Part shown: positions 1 through 7,861 of the stretch, one piece after another
Position numbering within the stretch: the stretch's first letter is position 1
Layout of the letters: each line of letters begins with the position of its first letter
Source of the DNA: Halogeometricum sp. S1BR25-6
GTDB lineage: Archaea; Halobacteriota; Halobacteria; Halobacteriales; Haloferacaceae
Reading direction: 5' to 3'
DNA: 64,000 bases
NCBI RefSeq assembly: GCF_031624495.1
Contig: NZ_JAMQOP010000007.1
Coordinates: 60,089 to 124,088, forward strand
The notes under the pieces: model-generated
The model's database searches: none
What the model was told of the DNA's origin: nothing
The model's input: the letters and a program-made list of their open reading frames with translations, nothing else
Translations under genes and position numbers: made by a program

Positions 1-420
1 ATTAGGGGAGATCATAGGCCATAGATTGGTGTTCGTTACTTTACCGTCGCTATCTTCGATCGTCACAGAGAGATCAATCGGGAGGATCGTATCGCTCTTT
101 GCATCCCAAACGCTTGCCATCAGGTGAAGCGAGTCATCAGACTGAACGACCACTTTCTCCTTCCTTGTACCTGTGAGATTCCAGAATCGGTGCGGATATG
201 AGTACACGAGGGCGACTCCCAACCCGTTTTTGGTGACTGTACCGTACATGCCCATCCCCTCCACGATGGCCGGATAGTACACCGCATTGGGTCTATTCTT
301 GACCTGAGGTGGGTCCCGCCACGCTGACTGCGTCTCGAACCCGAGACGGCTGAGGCACCCCGTTAATCCGATGCAGCTCGCCAGTCCGGTCCCTCGTTTG
401 AGAAACGACCTCCGTCTCAT
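1..420 (-). CDS. P19-like (DUF7350-type) metal-binding lipoprotein, partial
   Basis: This is the N-terminal 140 residues of an exported protein that runs off the left edge of the window. It starts with MRRRSF, a short hydrophobic stretch and a GC lipobox (LTGC), so it is probably a lipid-anchored Tat or Sec substrate. The mature part is clearly paralogous to the complete protein at 2443-3504: both share a VYYP/VYFP start, a YSY-HRFW motif and DSLHLM followed by a W. These motifs resemble the periplasmic P19/Tp34 family, which binds iron and copper for ferrous iron uptake. The family name is from memory and the function is inferred. The gene is transcribed away from the two plus-strand genes that separate it from its paralogue. 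Confidence 0.75.
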   Translation of the reverse strand, partial: MRRRSFLKRGTGLASCIGLTGCLSRLGFETQSAWRDPPQVKNRPNAVYYPAIVEGMGMYGTVTKNGLGVALVYSYPHRFWNLTGTRKEKVVVQSDDSLHLMASVWDAKSDTILPIDLSVTIEDSDGKVTNTNLWPMISPN

Positions 421-606
421 ATCGGTTACGTGTCTCTGCGTAAGGGAGAAGTTTCTGGTGTGGATACCGAAGCGGAACATCGCTGTAGACGACGCGGAAG
501 CCGAGTTCTCGTGCCCTGCTACTGGGTTGCAAAAGTGCTCCGAATGCTGAACCAGAACGATTTCAAAGACGCACTGAGTAGTTCCGTGTACCGGTCACCG
601 ATCAAA

Positions 607-873
607 ATGTCACAGATACAAACAACCGTTCCAGAGGGTGAAACGCCCGCAGGCACGTGTGAGTACTGCGGACATCCGTTCCCGACCATCGACCGTCTTG
701 TGCTTCACAGAGGTAGAGAACATAGCCAGCGGCTTGACGACATCGACAAGGAGAAGTTCAAGTCCGCATTTACGGAAGAAGAAGACGCTCTCCGCAGTCT
801 GCGTTTGAGAGCGCTCGCAATACTGGTCATCTTGTACTTTGGGTTGTTGAATATCTATGCCGTCTTCGCCTGA
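607..873 (+). CDS. Small C2H2 zinc-finger protein with C-terminal membrane segment
   Basis: This is an 88-residue protein starting at the ATG at 607. An upstream extension to 430 is open but lacks sensible composition. Residues about 17-38 form a C-x2-C-x12-H-x4-H zinc finger (CEYC ... HRGREH). The last 20 residues are a hydrophobic helix (LAILVILYFGLLNIYAVFA), so the finger is tethered to the membrane. Its 3' end overlaps the start of the next gene by 17 nt, which suggests translational coupling with that large membrane protein. Small C2H2-plus-TM proteins of this kind are common in haloarchaea, often beside respiratory or metal genes. No specific function is known to me. Confidence 0.7.
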   Translation: MSQIQTTVPEGETPAGTCEYCGHPFPTIDRLVLHRGREHSQRLDDIDKEKFKSAFTEEEDALRSLRLRALAILVILYFGLLNIYAVFA

Positions 874-2368
874 ATCGACCTCCAGTGAATCGGTCAATCT
901 AAACGAACAATCGGAACGCCGGCCAGCTCGAGATCAACTGAAAGCGATCCTCTCGCTGCCCCGATTCAGGGTCGCTGTACAGTGCCTACTCTGGATAGCT
1001 GCATTGGTCCTATTTGCGGATACTGTGATCGCGGGGAACGGAATGACCCTCTCGAAGCAACCCAGAGACACACTCGCAGTTCCTCGATGGCTCTATCTCG
1101 CCACTGGGGGCGCCACTATCGGTGCGTCGGCTCTCCTCGCGAGTTTTGTGACCGATCGAGCGTTTATCCGTTATCTTCACAACTGGTCGAAGACCCTCCC
1201 AACGATTGAGAGTTGGTGGCAACCAGTAGTCTGGATCGCACGTGGTCTCGGCGTCACCACCCTCGCTCTCACAGTATATCTCGGATACGTAGGTCCCCAA
1301 CTTCCGACCTCAAGTCTCGCCATCTTGGTCACGTTCGCTGGAGTTCGTGCTGGCCTGCCCATCTTCACGTATCTTGTCGGAAATATTTGGCCAGTACTCA
1401 ATCCGTGGCGGACCGTCGCATCCGTCCTCCCATCTGGATGGCTCGAATATCCAGGCTCGCTCAAGCGATGGCCGGCGGTTGTAGGGCTGTTGGGTCTCGT
1501 CTGGGTCGAAGTTATCTTTCCCGTCAGTACTGTCCCGGCAGTGCTCGCGACCGCAATTGTACTATACACGGCAGTCACGCTCGCCGGTGCGCTCGTGTTC
1601 GGCCCCGAACCGTGGTTCGGAAACGTTGACCCCCTCTCCGTACTCTTCCGATTTTACGGTGCCGTCTCTCCTCTCACACGACACACAGGAACCGTAGAGA
1701 TGAAGCTCCCTGGAGGGGATCTCCAACACTCGGACGTCGTTGCTGATACCTCTGACATCGCATTCATCATCGCACTCGTTTGGGAACTGACGTACAGCGG
1801 GTTCATCACGACGAGTGCTGGATCAACGACGATCAGGACCATCGTCGAACTCAACTTCCCTGGGTTCGTGAGTGCGGAGGTTCGTGCAGTCGCCGTATAC
1901 ACACTCTTGCTCCTCGCTGGATATCTCGTCTTTTTCGCCGCATACTGGTACGCTGGTCGCGTCTCACGGCGCCGTACCGGCACCTACATCACTGCTCGAA
2001 CGATCAGGTATCAGTTCGCGTCCCCACTCTTAGCGATCGCGGCAGGGTATCATCTGGCTCACTACGCAGGGCTGTTCGTCTCTCTAAGTCCTGCGCTGGT
2101 ACTCGCTCTCACATCACCGCTCTCTCCACCGTCGAATCCGCTGGTCCTCTCGCCACCGGGCTGGTTTGACGGATTCAACATCGCGTCTATCCTCGTCGGA
2201 CATCTACTCGCCGTCTGGACGGCTCACACTCTCGGATACGACCTCTTCTCCAGCCGACTCGCTGCGGTTCGAAGCCAGTATCCGTTCGTTGCTGTCATGA
2301 TCGGTTACACGGTCGTCAGCCTCTGGATTATCTCCCTTCCCGGTGCGATTCCCCCGTATCTATCCTGA
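857..2368 (+). CDS. Polytopic membrane protein of unknown function
   Basis: This is a 503-residue integral membrane protein with roughly 11-12 predicted hydrophobic segments after a polar N-terminal tail of about 25 residues. A conserved-looking loop around residues 240-275 contains FGPEPWFGNVDPLSVLFR, and the C-terminal helix ends SLPGAIPPYLS. I do not recognise an enzymatic or transporter signature. The gene overlaps the zinc-finger gene upstream and lies between two P19-like lipoprotein genes on the opposite strand. A role in metal transport or respiration is therefore possible but only inferred from position. Start at 857 is preferred because it is the first ATG and gives the 17-nt overlap. 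Confidence 0.75.
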   Translation: MPSSPESTSSESVNLNEQSERRPARDQLKAILSLPRFRVAVQCLLWIAALVLFADTVIAGNGMTLSKQPRDTLAVPRWLYLATGGATIGASALLASFVTDRAFIRYLHNWSKTLPTIESWWQPVVWIARGLGVTTLALTVYLGYVGPQLPTSSLAILVTFAGVRAGLPIFTYLVGNIWPVLNPWRTVASVLPSGWLEYPGSLKRWPAVVGLLGLVWVEVIFPVSTVPAVLATAIVLYTAVTLAGALVFGPEPWFGNVDPLSVLFRFYGAVSPLTRHTGTVEMKLPGGDLQHSDVVADTSDIAFIIALVWELTYSGFITTSAGSTTIRTIVELNFPGFVSAEVRAVAVYTLLLLAGYLVFFAAYWYAGRVSRRRTGTYITARTIRYQFASPLLAIAAGYHLAHYAGLFVSLSPALVLALTSPLSPPSNPLVLSPPGWFDGFNIASILVGHLLAVWTAHTLGYDLFSSRLAAVRSQYPFVAVMIGYTVVSLWIISLPGAIPPYLS

Positions 2369-2442
2369 GCACAACTAGAATACATCTCACCGGAGAATTT
2401 GTGGGTGTGATCGAGAGCTTTAATTTCGGCTCAGTTCCGCCG

Positions 2443-3504
2443 CTAGAGCGTCAGCGTCATCGTTTTCATATCGACAAACGCAGTTTCGTACCCCTCGTGG
2501 CGAGAGGTTTGGGGTGGCGAATCGATAGTTATTGTGAACTCGTCACCAGACTGCACGTCCGAGACGACCGCGCCGTAGTGATAGCGCAGTTTGGGATCGA
2601 TCGTCGACTGTAAGATTCCATCGAACACCGTGGACCCATCACGAGTCAACGTTCCCGAAACAGACATCATCGGGAGCATAGTTCGATTGTAAGGTGTCCG
2701 TGGCGACACGGCTAGATACTGCTGATTTCGATCTCCACCGAACCGCGATGCATCTTTGAGTATCGTCACTACAAATTTTGCGTCCCCGCTCGTCGTCGTT
2801 CCACGGACATCGCCAGGAAGCGCACCGGGTTTCGGGACCTGAGAACTCGGCAACGTCTCCATATTCATCAGATCAACTGCGCCCCTCGTTCCTTCCTTGT
2901 CTGCAGGGATATCCGTATACGATATCTCTTCGAGTGTAGATTTTCTAAACTCAAACTCGAACGCGAATGAGACGTTTCCTTCGTTCCCTGACAGAGACCC
3001 CACCCGCCGAGTTGACGGACCGCCGACCCGTACTTCGACCGTATAGGAACCGTCTCCATTGAGTTGAGCGTTGTCACCGAAGTGGAACCCCATCGGTTGG
3101 GAGAGCATCGGCCACGGTGCGAACTGATCGACCGAGTTCCCGTTTTGAGTGATGTAGACCTGGGGGTTGATATCGGGAGGAATGATTTCCGTTTCTGTCT
3201 CCCATACGACCGGCATCAAGTGAAGCGAATCCTCTGGCTGGATGTCTACTTTTGAGATACCGTCCGGCTTCATTAGCCAGAATCGGTGGGCGTACGAATA
3301 GGTGAGTGCACAGCTATAGCCGCCTTGAGTCTTCACGTTCGATGTTTTCATCCCCTCGTAGTGGCTCGGGAAGTAGACGGCATCTGGTCGATTTTCAGGG
3401 AGTGGCGGGGCCCGCGCGGACTGCGTCTGAAACAGCCCTGTGCATCCCGCGAGGCCGATTAAGGACGTTCCTCCGAGAGTTCCGAAAACTTCACGACGAC
3501 GCAT
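2443..3504 (-). CDS. P19-like (DUF7350-type) metal-binding lipoprotein
   Basis: This is a 353-residue exported protein. MRRREVFGTLGGTSLIG followed by LAGC is a Tat-type signal with a lipobox, so it should be anchored outside the membrane. The N-terminal half has the signature shared with the partial paralogue at 1-420: VYFPSHYEGM, TYSYAHRFW and DSLHLMPVVWE. His, Met and Glu in such positions bind metal in P19/Tp34 periplasmic iron-uptake proteins. The C-terminal half (about 220-353) is a second beta-rich domain. Its start overlaps the end of the peroxidase gene by 14 nt, so the two are one transcriptional unit. I infer that it presents iron or copper to, or receives it from, the neighbouring peroxidase and membrane proteins. 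Confidence 0.8.
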   Translation of the reverse strand: MRRREVFGTLGGTSLIGLAGCTGLFQTQSARAPPLPENRPDAVYFPSHYEGMKTSNVKTQGGYSCALTYSYAHRFWLMKPDGISKVDIQPEDSLHLMPVVWETETEIIPPDINPQVYITQNGNSVDQFAPWPMLSQPMGFHFGDNAQLNGDGSYTVEVRVGGPSTRRVGSLSGNEGNVSFAFEFEFRKSTLEEISYTDIPADKEGTRGAVDLMNMETLPSSQVPKPGALPGDVRGTTTSGDAKFVVTILKDASRFGGDRNQQYLAVSPRTPYNRTMLPMMSVSGTLTRDGSTVFDGILQSTIDPKLRYHYGAVVSDVQSGDEFTITIDSPPQTSRHEGYETAFVDMKTMTLTL

Positions 3505-4795
3505 TGTCTACCCCTTGAGGATTCTCAGACGGAAGTACGGGCGGAAGTGCACGCAACGGCCGTGGTGGCACTAAGTAGTTACCGCGGTGCTCTGTCTGAA
3601 CATACTGGAGAATCCCGTTATTGTTTCGTTGTCCAACCGCTGATTGTTCAACCACGTCAGTCCCGTTCATCGCTTCCCGCGTCGCCACAAAATCACTAAT
3701 CCCTCGTTGGAGCGCCAGAAAATGGAGGCCTGCCTGTCCGCCGTCGGTTGAATCAAAATCCCGCCGGAGGATAACTGGGCTGTTGTTTTCGCGGGCGGAT
3801 GTCATCTTCTGAGAATGACCGACGACACCCATTTCACGGGCGGTCTCAGTCGCGGGTCCGCAGTCCTCGACCTGACTACTCGTTCCGAGGTTATCTCCTG
3901 GTCCTTCCACGACATCGTTTTCGGCGTGATACGGACAGAACATCTTCGCCTCGCGCTGCCAGCGGTCGTCTTGGTTGTACCACTGATTCAGGTTGAGTTG
4001 GAGTTTCGAGATGTGCTGTGTTGTTCCTCCCGCGAACGGCCCCGACTGGATCGTAACTCGGTCCTCACTCGCCTGATTCTTTTCGAATCCAGATTTGAAA
4101 CCCATGAATAGGGGCGCATCGTCCGGAACTTTGTCGGCAGGGATCCCATCGGCATCGCCAGCGTTTTCGGCCGGAAGTCCATCACCAACGAATCCGGTTC
4201 GACGGTCGACGACTTCAAACATGTCGGTCAGCGCGGCGTCCGGTTGTTCGATACCGTTGAGGGTTCCTTTTTTTCCCTTAAGCGCTTCCTCTGCCCCGAG
4301 GACGACCGGTGCATTGTTGCTCGCGAGATGGACGACAGCATCGGGCGTATCCAATTCAGGGTCTTCGAACGAAGCAAGCGCTTTCGGCGCCGGGAGGTCA
4401 ACGCTTTCGGGGAGTGCCGAATCGACCCGACTGAAGTACGCCGGAGAGTAGCTCATCGTAAGTAAGAGACCGGTTCCACTCCGTTCGTACGCTCGTTCGA
4501 CACCACGAAGCGCCTTCTCAACGCTTTTCCTGTCTTTCTCGACTGGCGGACCGCTACGGCTGTACTTCAGGTATAGCAGGACGTGATGGCGCGGGGGGAC
4601 GGTATTTCCCTGGTCGTCTCGTGGGAGCACTTCGTTCCACGCATGTTGACGTCGAGGAAGCGACGATAGGTTCTCCGGCCCCGTCGGAACATCTACTGAA
4701 CCTCGTCCTAGGCATGCACTGAGTGCCGCCGCCCCACCGATGGCGACGGCCGATTTCATAAAGTCCCTCCGCGGGATGCCTCGTCTATCAGCCAT
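3491..4795 (-). CDS. Tat-exported DyP-type haem peroxidase (EfeB-like, DUF7405-type)
   Basis: This is a 434-residue protein. The N-terminus RRDFMKSAVAIGGAAALSAC combines a twin-arginine signal and a lipobox, consistent with folding in the cytoplasm with haem before export. The centre has a GFVGDGLP segment that resembles the GxxDG distal motif of dye-decolorizing peroxidases. Further on, GHSQK ... NNSPVILRRDFD matches the proximal His / N-x2-P-x3-RR pattern of DyP and EfeB, followed by AGLHFLALQRGISDF, the usual C-terminal helix. EfeB removes or oxidises iron in EfeUOB-type uptake. Here it is transcribed with a P19-like lipoprotein but no EfeU/FTR1 permease is visible. Peroxidase family placement is fairly secure; the iron role is inferred. 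Confidence 0.8.
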   Translation of the reverse strand: MADRRGIPRRDFMKSAVAIGGAAALSACLGRGSVDVPTGPENLSSLPRRQHAWNEVLPRDDQGNTVPPRHHVLLYLKYSRSGPPVEKDRKSVEKALRGVERAYERSGTGLLLTMSYSPAYFSRVDSALPESVDLPAPKALASFEDPELDTPDAVVHLASNNAPVVLGAEEALKGKKGTLNGIEQPDAALTDMFEVVDRRTGFVGDGLPAENAGDADGIPADKVPDDAPLFMGFKSGFEKNQASEDRVTIQSGPFAGGTTQHISKLQLNLNQWYNQDDRWQREAKMFCPYHAENDVVEGPGDNLGTSSQVEDCGPATETAREMGVVGHSQKMTSARENNSPVILRRDFDSTDGGQAGLHFLALQRGISDFVATREAMNGTDVVEQSAVGQRNNNGILQYVQTEHRGNYLVPPRPLRALPPVLPSENPQGVDNASS

Positions 4796-4987
4796 TAATT
4801 CGAATTCGATCCACAGACAAAAATGGGTTCTGGTGAACTCATCGAACCGGATGACCGCCGATCAGGCGGGTATCGCGTGACTGCGAACCTTCGCTCGTTC
4901 AAACGAACAAAGTCGCGCGAACGCGGTCGTATAGTCGGATAGATAATCGGTTGTGGAGAACTCGTTCAGCGGGTGGATGCCATCCCG

Positions 4988-6117
4988 TTAGTTAATCGTC
5001 GCTGAAGGAGACGCCGGATTCGGTTCGGGAACCGAGCCACCGGCCGATTGAAGCAGGCTACCGAGCAACATCAAGATACTTAGCGCGAAGAACACGCCGC
5101 CGACGGGCGACGTCGGAATCATGAAGACCAGTAGATCGGTGTCGCAGCGGTGCCGAAGAGGACACTCAGTACGCCATAGAACGCGGGCGCACAGCAACAA
5201 CATGCGGTCGCACCGGACGTCGCGAGCGATCCGGAGAGCATCTTCTTCCCGGCGACCGACCCGCTGTTTGTCCATTGCTGCGTCACGACCGCTACGTTGA
5301 GGCCGACGAGACTACCCAGCACGCCCATGACCAAGACCGTTCCAACGGAGATATATCCAGTGAAGGGGATCGACGGAAAGTACCACTCAACGGCCGGCCA
5401 CACCACGAGTGGACTGGCGACTTCGTACGGGATGACGAACGCCTCCGTCGGGACGTTGGCACCGTCATCGGGGTTGAAACTCATCGTTCCCCCGGAGAAC
5501 GCGAAGAAGACGCTCATCAACAGACCCGCCGCGATGCCGAAGAGCTTCGGTTTCGTCTGCAGGCGGATACTCTGGATGATCCCCCGAGCGTCCGACCAGA
5601 CGATGGCTGCGAGAACGGCGGGAAGCGAGAGAGCGAGGAGGTAACCTAGTGGATTCGTGTATCCCTGATTCGGCATCACCACCGGGTAGGCAATCCAACT
5701 TCCGAGTATCACGCACAGGACCGCGTACAGTGGTTTCGTCGGCCGCTTGAGTCGCACCGTAGCGAACCCACCTACTGCCAAGAGTGTACTCGCTACGAGG
5801 CTCAGTGGCAGATATATATCGACGAGTTTCGGCGGCGTCGTTCCGACAACTTGGAGTTCGACGAGACCGATTCCACTGAAGGCAACCGAGACGACCCCGC
5901 CGGCGAGGATGACCGCAGCGGCACGAAACGAAACGATACCTCGACGAGCGGAAGCGACTGATCCTGCTATTCCACCGATTCCGACGATCAGTAAGACGAA
6001 CAGAAGCCAGTGTGGCGTCCCCGCGTGAGTGGTTCCTGAATGTGCTGCAGCGGGTGTAGAGAACGCTCCAACCGCCACGAGAGCGAGACCGAGTGCCGTG
6101 ATTCGTCGATGAAACAT
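4988..6117 (-). pseudogene. Polytopic membrane protein with signal peptide, single frameshift near 5129
   Basis: The start at 6117 gives a signal peptide (MFHRRITALGLALVAVGAF, cleavage near AAAHS) and about eight membrane segments, including a C-rich stretch TACCCCAPAFYG. The first frame stops at 5119 right after TPIYWSS. The next frame continues with a perfectly reasonable last helix (VFMIPTSPVGGVFFALSILM) and a polar tail ending at 4988. Adding one G at TGG-TC near 5129 joins them as YW-VFMIPTSP, so the gene is about 376 codons with one missing base. It may be a sequencing error or a real lesion. Function is unknown; its place before the NosY/NosF genes suggests metal-cofactor or copper transport. 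Confidence 0.7.
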
Positions 6118-6211
6118 CCGTACCTTAGCGGTCGGTCACACGGCAAAGTGTGTTTTGGTGCGGACGACGAGTACGGGAGACGACGTCAATGGGCGGGTGC
6201 TGCGTCCAGCG

Positions 6212-7030
6212 TCACCCGTCAACTGAGCTCCAGACAAAGAAGGCGGTGGCGGTAAGCGAAAGGAGCGTCCACGCCAGAAGTACGAACGTCGACATGAACG
6301 TCTCGACCAACGAGACGCTCGCTGACGCAGTCACCGGAGCGACGGTCAGAGAGAGGACGAGATTCCGGTAGGCCCCGTTGGGACTCAGGAGCGCCAGGGC
6401 GGCGCTTGCTTCCCCACCGCCTACTCCGAGCCCGACAACGGCAGCAATGTCGAAGCCGAACACGACGATCAAAAATGCGACGAGCGTCGCGACGATGCCG
6501 CGGCGCGCGTCTCGTGCGACGGCCGAAACGAGGTGAAAGACGGCCAGCGTGACGGCACCGAGAACGGCCGTCAATACAACGAACCGAAGGTACAGAACCG
6601 GTGAGTCCAGACCGGTCGACTGCGGAAGAAACGTCGCAGCGCGACCGAACAGCGGAACGGCGAAGACGAGTACTACGAGCGGGAGCACGATGCTGGCGAG
6701 GAGTGCGAGGAGCCGGGCCAGATACACTCCGAGAACGTACTCGCCGCGAGTCACCGGGTACGTCTGGTGGATATCGAGCTCATCGCGTTCGCGTTCGCCC
6801 ACAATCGCGGGATACCCGAACGCGCCGGCGAATAGCGGAACTAAGAGTTCGACCGGAGTCAAAAGCGAGAGGACGAGAGGAACGTATCCGCTGACACCGC
6901 TCGTTAACGCGACGGCGACCACGAGCAGGAAGAATCCCACCGATAGGAGGAGGTAGGTCTTGGTTCGCCAGACTGTCACGAGTTCCCGCCCGAACACCAC
7001 TCGGATTCGGTCGGCCCACGAGTACGTCAC
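6212..7030 (-). CDS. nosY: NosY-like ABC-2 type permease
   Basis: This is a 272-residue membrane protein with six hydrophobic segments and the ABC-2 layout seen in NosY. It has a first helix after VWRTKTYLLLS, a cytoplasmic ERERDELDIHQTYPVTRGEYVLG loop (only part conserved across NosY proteins) and paired C-terminal helices. It overlaps the ATPase gene by 4 nt (ATGA), so the two are translationally coupled subunits of one transporter. In nitrous-oxide reductase clusters NosDFY delivers copper or sulfur for the CuZ/CuA sites. No nosZ lies in this window, so the client here is unknown. Confidence is high for the permease family and moderate for the nos assignment. Confidence 0.82.
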   Translation of the reverse strand: MTYSWADRIRVVFGRELVTVWRTKTYLLLSVGFFLLVVAVALTSGVSGYVPLVLSLLTPVELLVPLFAGAFGYPAIVGERERDELDIHQTYPVTRGEYVLGVYLARLLALLASIVLPLVVLVFAVPLFGRAATFLPQSTGLDSPVLYLRFVVLTAVLGAVTLAVFHLVSAVARDARRGIVATLVAFLIVVFGFDIAAVVGLGVGGGEASAALALLSPNGAYRNLVLSLTVAPVTASASVSLVETFMSTFVLLAWTLLSLTATAFFVWSSVDG

Positions 7031-7767
7031 GACTCACCTCGCGTCCCGGTTTGAACTGCCGGTCCGTCCGGAATCGAATCGAGGAATGCGGCCGTCAGCG
7101 AGTCGTTTGGTCCAGCGTCAATGAGTTCACGCGGCGTCCCCGCTCGACGAACCGTCCCGCTATCGAGGAGCACGACGTAGTCCGTCCGAGTGGCTCCCGC
7201 GAGGTCGTGTGAACTGAGTACGACTGTGGTCTCCTCGCTGGCGATGTCACCGACGATGTCGAAGACGTGCTCTCGCATTCGGGGGTCGAGCCCCGAGGTC
7301 GGTTCGTCGAGGACGACCACAGGCGGATCCCCGAGAAGGCTCTGTGCGATGCCGAGCAGTCGACGCATCCCGCCGGACAGTTGTCCGACCCGTCGGTCAC
7401 GAACGTCGAGGAGGCCGACTTGTTCCATCGACGCTTCCACGTCGACGCTTGCCTTGAGGAGATCACCGTAGTACGTGAGCGTCTCATCGACCGAGAACTG
7501 TGTTCGGAAGCGAGGGTCCTGCGGGAGGTATCCGATCGGTCGCTCCGTTTCGATTGGGACTCGACGACTTCCGCCATCGGATCCGAGAACACCGGCAACG
7601 ACGCGTAACAGCGTCGTTTTTCCCGACCCGTTCGGACCGACGATCGCCGTCACCTCGTCTGTGGCGAATTCCAGAGAGATACCGTCGAGAACGGTCAGAT
7701 CTCCGAACGAGCGGGTGATGTCTTCCAGCTGTACAATCACCTCTTTACTGTCCTCGGAGCCACGCAT
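7027..7767 (-). CDS. nosF: NosF-like ABC transporter ATP-binding protein
   Basis: This is a 246-residue ABC ATPase from the ATG at 7767. A longer open frame to 7977 runs into the divergent gene and lacks coding character. Visible are Walker A GPNGSGKTT (about residue 40), Q-loop GYLPQDPRF, signature LSGGMRR, Walker B VVVLDEP and the H-switch LSSHD. It overlaps the NosY-like permease by 4 nt. It would power the NosFY transporter that acts with NosD. The divergent nosD-type gene starts 95 nt away, so both operons share a short intergenic promoter region. Confidence 0.88.
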   Translation of the reverse strand: MRGSEDSKEVIVQLEDITRSFGDLTVLDGISLEFATDEVTAIVGPNGSGKTTLLRVVAGVLGSDGGSRRVPIETERPIGYLPQDPRFRTQFSVDETLTYYGDLLKASVDVEASMEQVGLLDVRDRRVGQLSGGMRRLLGIAQSLLGDPPVVVLDEPTSGLDPRMREHVFDIVGDIASEETTVVLSSHDLAGATRTDYVVLLDSGTVRRAGTPRELIDAGPNDSLTAAFLDSIPDGPAVQTGTRGES

Positions 7768-7861
7768 ACAGGTCCGTCTCTCTGCTGGTGTGAAATGGTT
7801 GTCGGCACGCACTGCAACCCTGACGAAGGAGTTTTGACTACCACGTGCATAACTCAAACTG

